NCBI GenBank assembly: GCA_964552055.1
Contig: CAZKFL010000053.1
Span: 1 to 7,795, forward strand
Length of the DNA stretch: 7,795 bases
Reading direction: 5' to 3'
From: VGMD01 sp964552055
Lineage (GTDB): Bacteria; Chlamydiota; Chlamydiia; Chlamydiales; 2-12-FULL-49-11
The notes below the pieces were generated by a model. The model saw only the letters and a list, made by a program, of their open reading frames with translations, did not search any database and was not told where the DNA came from. A program made the translations under genes and the position numbers. Shown in pieces: positions 5,594 to 7,795 of this stretch; position 1 is the first letter of the stretch, and each line of letters begins with the position of its first letter.

Positions 5594-6226
5594 TTAAAGC
5601 TCAAACACCATCGGCTCATTTTTAACTCTTAGATTATCATCAACAAGAGCTACGTTAGCAAAAGTAATTCCGTTTTCTTCTAGTTTGCCGTAGGTGGGGT
5701 GGATATGGCCAAAGAGGCAAAGCTTTGGTTTGATTTCGATCACTTTTTCAAGAAGGGATTTTGAGCCGGTGTGTAGGGTTTTGCCGTTGTAGGTTACGGT
5801 GTCGAGGAGGCCGTAGGGCGGGCCGTGGCTGATGATGATGTCTGTATTCTTGGGGATGGTTGCGTAGATTTGTGTTAGGAGGGGATCTGCTTTGTTAAAG
5901 GCGCCCCAGAAGGGGAGTTGCCAGGGTGTGCCGTAGATGTGGAGGCCGAATAGGGTGATTGAGGTGTCCTCGAGGTAGTGGCAGCGGAGGTCTTGGGGGA
6001 TGAGTGCGGGGGCTTTTTCAAAGATGAGGTCGTGGTTGCCGGCTATGATGACAACTTCGGTTGCGGGGACTTTTTCGAGCCAGGTGCGGAAGGTGGTGTC
6101 AAGCCAGGCTGCTTGTTTTTCGGGCGGGCCGGAGGGGCAGATGTCGCCTGCGATGAGGAGGAGGTCGCATGGGGAGATGGGGGGGAGGTTGCCGTGGAAG
6201 TCAGAGGTGGCGATGATGCGGGTCAT
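5594..6226 (-). CDS. Calcineurin-like metallophosphoesterase (MPPED/UPF0046-type)
   Basis: The 210-residue protein carries the full set of metal-binding motifs of the calcineurin-like phosphoesterase fold: SDFHG (8-12), AGDIC (26-30), AGNHD (62-66), ISHGPP (132-137) and GHIH (173-176). YGTPWQLPFWGAFN at 98-111 and the short length point to the MPPED-type branch, some members of which hydrolyse cyclic nucleotides or other phosphodiesters. There is no signal peptide, so it is cytosolic. The natural substrate cannot be deduced. Its ATG overlaps the stop of the HAD gene by 4 nt (ATGA), so the two are translated together. Composition is unusual: one 60-nt line inside it (6121-6180) is 43/60 G+C, and the coding strand is strongly C-biased, unlike the AT-rich genes around it. 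This suggests acquisition from a GC-richer source. Confidence 0.85.
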   Translation of the reverse strand: MTRIIATSDFHGNLPPISPCDLLLIAGDICPSGPPEKQAAWLDTTFRTWLEKVPATEVVIIAGNHDLIFEKAPALIPQDLRCHYLEDTSITLFGLHIYGTPWQLPFWGAFNKADPLLTQIYATIPKNTDIIISHGPPYGLLDTVTYNGKTLHTGSKSLLEKVIEIKPKLCLFGHIHPTYGKLEENGITFANVALVDDNLRVKNEPMVFEL

Positions 6227-6927
6227 AGGAGGCCGTCAATAAGTTGTAGAAGGCTTTTCGGAGTGAAGCCGTGGAGGGTGTCGAGTTTTAGGGAGGCTTT
6301 GGAGAGATCGTGTGTGATGGAGAATGCGTTTGGGATAGCGATTGTAAAGCAACCGGCGCTGATCCCGGACGTGACGCCTGTATGGCTATCTTCGACAACG
6401 ATGCATTCGGAAGGTTTGATGCCAAGGAGCTTTGCTGCATGAAGGTAGATGTACGGTTTTGGTTTGTTTACACCTTCTGGATCAGTGTAGTCAGAAAGGT
6501 CGTCGTGTCCTGAAAGGACAACATCAAAGGAATTTTCGAAGCCCAGTGTTTTTAAATTGGTGAGCACTTCGTATTTAAGTGCAGCTGATGCAACCGCCAG
6601 CTTAAGCCCATGCGATTCTCTTTCTTTAAATAATTCTCTTACAAATTCAACAGTCGAGGCAATCGGTGGCAGTCCACGATTCAATGATTCTAAGAAAAGC
6701 TCCCGTTTCTGATTCAAAAGGAAATCCGGAGAATCATGTCCCAGTTTGATAGCAAGCTTTTTTGAAAGTGATGAATCAGAGCCGCCCACAAACTGAATGT
6801 AGTCATCATGGGAGAGCGTACCTGTGTGATTTTCAGCAACCTTCTGCCACGCAGAAAGGTGGGACCCCTCGCTATCAACAAGAGTGCCGTCACAGTCAAA
6901 AATAATTGCTTTTATCGAATTTTTCAT
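6223..6927 (-). CDS. HAD-superfamily phosphatase/phosphomutase (beta-phosphoglucomutase-like)
   Basis: The 234-residue protein shows all four HAD motifs: FDCDGTLVDSE (10-20) with nucleophile Asp11 and acid/base Asp13, Ser114 in AVASAA, Lys155 or Lys157 in NKPKP, and VVEDS (177-181) with Glu179/Asp180 for Mg2+. The helical cap between motifs I and II places it in subfamily IA, with beta-phosphoglucomutase and sugar-phosphate phosphatases. These remove phosphate from, or move it on, small cytosolic metabolites; the exact substrate is not visible. It precedes and overlaps the metallophosphoesterase gene, forming a two-gene unit. No Shine-Dalgarno is seen before the ATG, and a good -10 box ends only 6 nt upstream, so its mRNA may be leaderless. 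The upstream (N-terminal) half has the AT-rich composition of the region, while the last part becomes GC-rich. Confidence 0.85.
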   Translation of the reverse strand: MKNSIKAIIFDCDGTLVDSEGSHLSAWQKVAENHTGTLSHDDYIQFVGGSDSSLSKKLAIKLGHDSPDFLLNQKRELFLESLNRGLPPIASTVEFVRELFKERESHGLKLAVASAALKYEVLTNLKTLGFENSFDVVLSGHDDLSDYTDPEGVNKPKPYIYLHAAKLLGIKPSECIVVEDSHTGVTSGISAGCFTIAIPNAFSITHDLSKASLKLDTLHGFTPKSLLQLIDGLL

Positions 6928-6933
6928 GATTAC

Positions 6934-6962
6934 AGTATAGGTGATTGATTCAATTTCGTCCA
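6934..6962 (-). promoter_or_regulatory. Promoter of the HAD/metallophosphoesterase pair
   Basis: On the minus strand, TGGACG (6957-6962) and TATACT (6934-6939) are exactly 17 nt apart, matching the sigma-70 consensus at 4/6 and 5/6 positions. The start point expected about 7 nt past the -10 falls on the ATG at 6927, and there is no Shine-Dalgarno between them, so a leaderless message is likely. The promoter fills the 51-nt gap after the membrane-protein gene. Confidence 0.5.
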
Positions 6963-6978
6963 GAGATTGAGGTTAGGC

Positions 6979-7527
6979 TTATGCTGGGGCAGGACTAATA
7001 AGTGTTTTGCGCGCGGAGTTGATATTGTGAAGCCGTAAGCACCAAATCCAATAGAAGAGGGCTATGCTGAGGCCAGCTAAGAGAAATGCATTTGAACTAG
7101 GTGATGAATCAGCGGAGTTTGCAAGTTCTTGCATTACATTTAATAACACCTTTCCTGGGATGGTTATAAGAAGCCATTTAAGCCATGCAGTACCTTTTTT
7201 GAAATATGCACAGTGGTAGGTGATCCAGCAACCAATAGAAAAGGGAATACTGGCAAAAAACAGATTAATTGCAAGCGCTTGCCAAAATCCAAATGCTTCA
7301 ATAAAACTGCCGTTTTTTTCAAGTAACATCTCTGTAAGCCCAATATAAGAAAAGGCACTAAACATGCAAAACGAAATCAGCCAGAATTTACGAACCTTTT
7401 TTTCGCGCATAAGAAATGCATCAAGTGAAATTGCGTCAACCGGCTTCTTACCTAGCAGCTTGAGTAATCTATAAAGTCCAAATACGAAGAGAAATGAAAC
7501 TAGAAAAAAAGTTGTTGTTGATGCCAT
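6979..7527 (-). CDS. Small multi-pass inner-membrane protein of unknown function
   Basis: I do not recognise a family for this 182-residue protein. Hydrophobic stretches at about 5-25, 46-68, 82-104, 115-132 and 147-165 predict four or five membrane passes. Positively charged loops (KLLGKKP at 23-29, REKKVRK at 41-47) help orient it. The chain ends in a short polar tail. No catalytic motif, transporter signature or lipobox is visible. The ATG is preceded by a good promoter and a 5' leader of about 20 nt, but only a weak ribosome site. It runs in the same direction as the HAD gene, 51 nt upstream of it, yet the HAD gene appears to have its own promoter. The even hydrophobicity and coding composition make it a real gene. 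Confidence 0.65.
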   Translation of the reverse strand: MASTTTFFLVSFLFVFGLYRLLKLLGKKPVDAISLDAFLMREKKVRKFWLISFCMFSAFSYIGLTEMLLEKNGSFIEAFGFWQALAINLFFASIPFSIGCWITYHCAYFKKGTAWLKWLLITIPGKVLLNVMQELANSADSSPSSNAFLLAGLSIALFYWIWCLRLHNINSARKTLISPAPA

Positions 7528-7556
7528 GAAGATCTATGTCGTATTATGAGCATGTT

Positions 7557-7586
7557 ATTGTAAAAAATTCATTAAAAATTCGTCAA
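7557..7586 (-). promoter_or_regulatory. Promoter of the membrane-protein gene
   Basis: On the minus strand, TTGACG (7581-7586) and TACAAT (7557-7562) are separated by 18 nt, matching consensus at 5/6 and 5/6 positions. Transcription would start near 7550, leaving a leader of about 20 nt before the ATG at 7527. This is the best-looking promoter in the window. Confidence 0.55.
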
Positions 7587-7751
7587 TAAAATTCTGTAAA
7601 TTCATGCCTGGTTCGTTATTCAAATTTTTTCTGAATGTTAATTGCTTCTTGTATGCTAATTCCTATGCGAGTTTGAAATTTTATTCATTAACCTGAATTT
7701 TTGGTTTATTTAATTCTTTATCAAGTAGATAAGGATAAATTTTAATCTTTT

Positions 7752-7782
7752 TTTTGTCGGGGAAGAAGCTTCCTCGACAAAA
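7752..7782 (+). repeat. Strong inverted repeat (14-bp stem, 3-nt loop)
   Basis: TTTTGTCGGGGAAG pairs with CTTCCTCGACAAAA around the loop AAG. The one non-Watson-Crick pair (7760/7774) is a G-U wobble in plus-strand RNA but a C-A mismatch in minus-strand RNA, so the hairpin is more stable in a plus-strand transcript. Eight T precede it and A follow it on the plus strand, the reverse of a normal terminator on either strand. It may be a leader hairpin or a protein-binding site. Confidence 0.6.
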
Positions 7783-7795
7783 TCTAACAACTATT

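Larger units (their letters stand above)
7528..7795. other. AT-rich stretch without a convincing gene
   Basis: This 268-nt end region holds the promoter at 7557-7586 and the hairpin at 7752-7782. Only very short frames occur, the longest noted being a tail of about 33 codons on the minus strand without a good start or ribosome site. I see no RNA gene or repeat besides the hairpin. It is probably an upstream region shared with a gene beyond the right edge. Confidence 0.5.

Noticed and set aside
5978..6442. Plus-strand open frame of 154 codons
   Set aside because: It lies antisense to the metallophosphoesterase and HAD genes, both with intact motifs. It is rich in Gly, Val and acidic residues, as expected from the reverse of C-rich coding DNA, and shows no recognisable domain.
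7555..7660. Short minus-strand frame ending in MNLQNFIDEFLMNFLQ
   Set aside because: It has only about 33 codons after the previous stop, no ribosome site, and overlaps the best promoter in the window.

Overview
The window looks like chromosome of an amoeba-associated (environmental) chlamydia of the Parachlamydiales type. The best evidence is the plus-strand gene at 4701-5564. Its product has a signal peptide, a terminal Phe and a motif series (YR.D..W, GDYG.I..G, GYVYDVSGGVGY, WNGPWIGL) that I recognise from the Protochlamydia Pom outer-membrane protein family. The low GC content and the tightly packed operon fit that assignment. The phylum call rests on family recognition from memory, not on a search.

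Layout, left to right. Positions 1-103 appear to be the end of an IS903-like (IS5-family) insertion sequence. Positions 171 to about 4628 form a five-gene minus-strand operon, transcribed right to left. In transcription order it holds an exported family-25 glycosyltransferase, a second copy of that glycosyltransferase broken by a one-base frameshift, a class I SAM-dependent methyltransferase without a signal peptide, an exported GH130-like beta-propeller protein, and an exported GT11-type fucosyltransferase. Junctions are TAATG, an 8-nt gap with a Shine-Dalgarno, a 1-nt gap, and ATGA, so the genes are almost certainly co-transcribed and translationally coupled. The Pom-like porin gene is divergent from this operon across a 72-nt gap. 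Next come a metallophosphoesterase (5594-6226) and a HAD phosphatase (6223-6927), overlapping by 4 nt on the minus strand, and then a small multi-pass membrane protein (6979-7527). The last 268 nt are AT-rich, with no convincing gene, and carry a strong hairpin at 7752-7782.

How the genes may work together. Two GT25 enzymes, a fucosyltransferase and a TylF/Methyltransf_24-like methyltransferase make a plausible kit for building a fucosylated, perhaps O-methylated, glycan. The GH130-like protein could trim, bind or phosphorolyse mannosides. The striking point is that four of the five products begin with Sec-type signal peptides, although their expected sugar-nucleotide donors are cytosolic. 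That suggests action in the periplasm, at the cell surface, or in the host after secretion, or else use of the hydrophobic segment as an inner-membrane anchor. The metallophosphoesterase/HAD pair is a separate unit. Its first part is strongly GC-rich and C-biased on the coding strand, unlike its neighbours.
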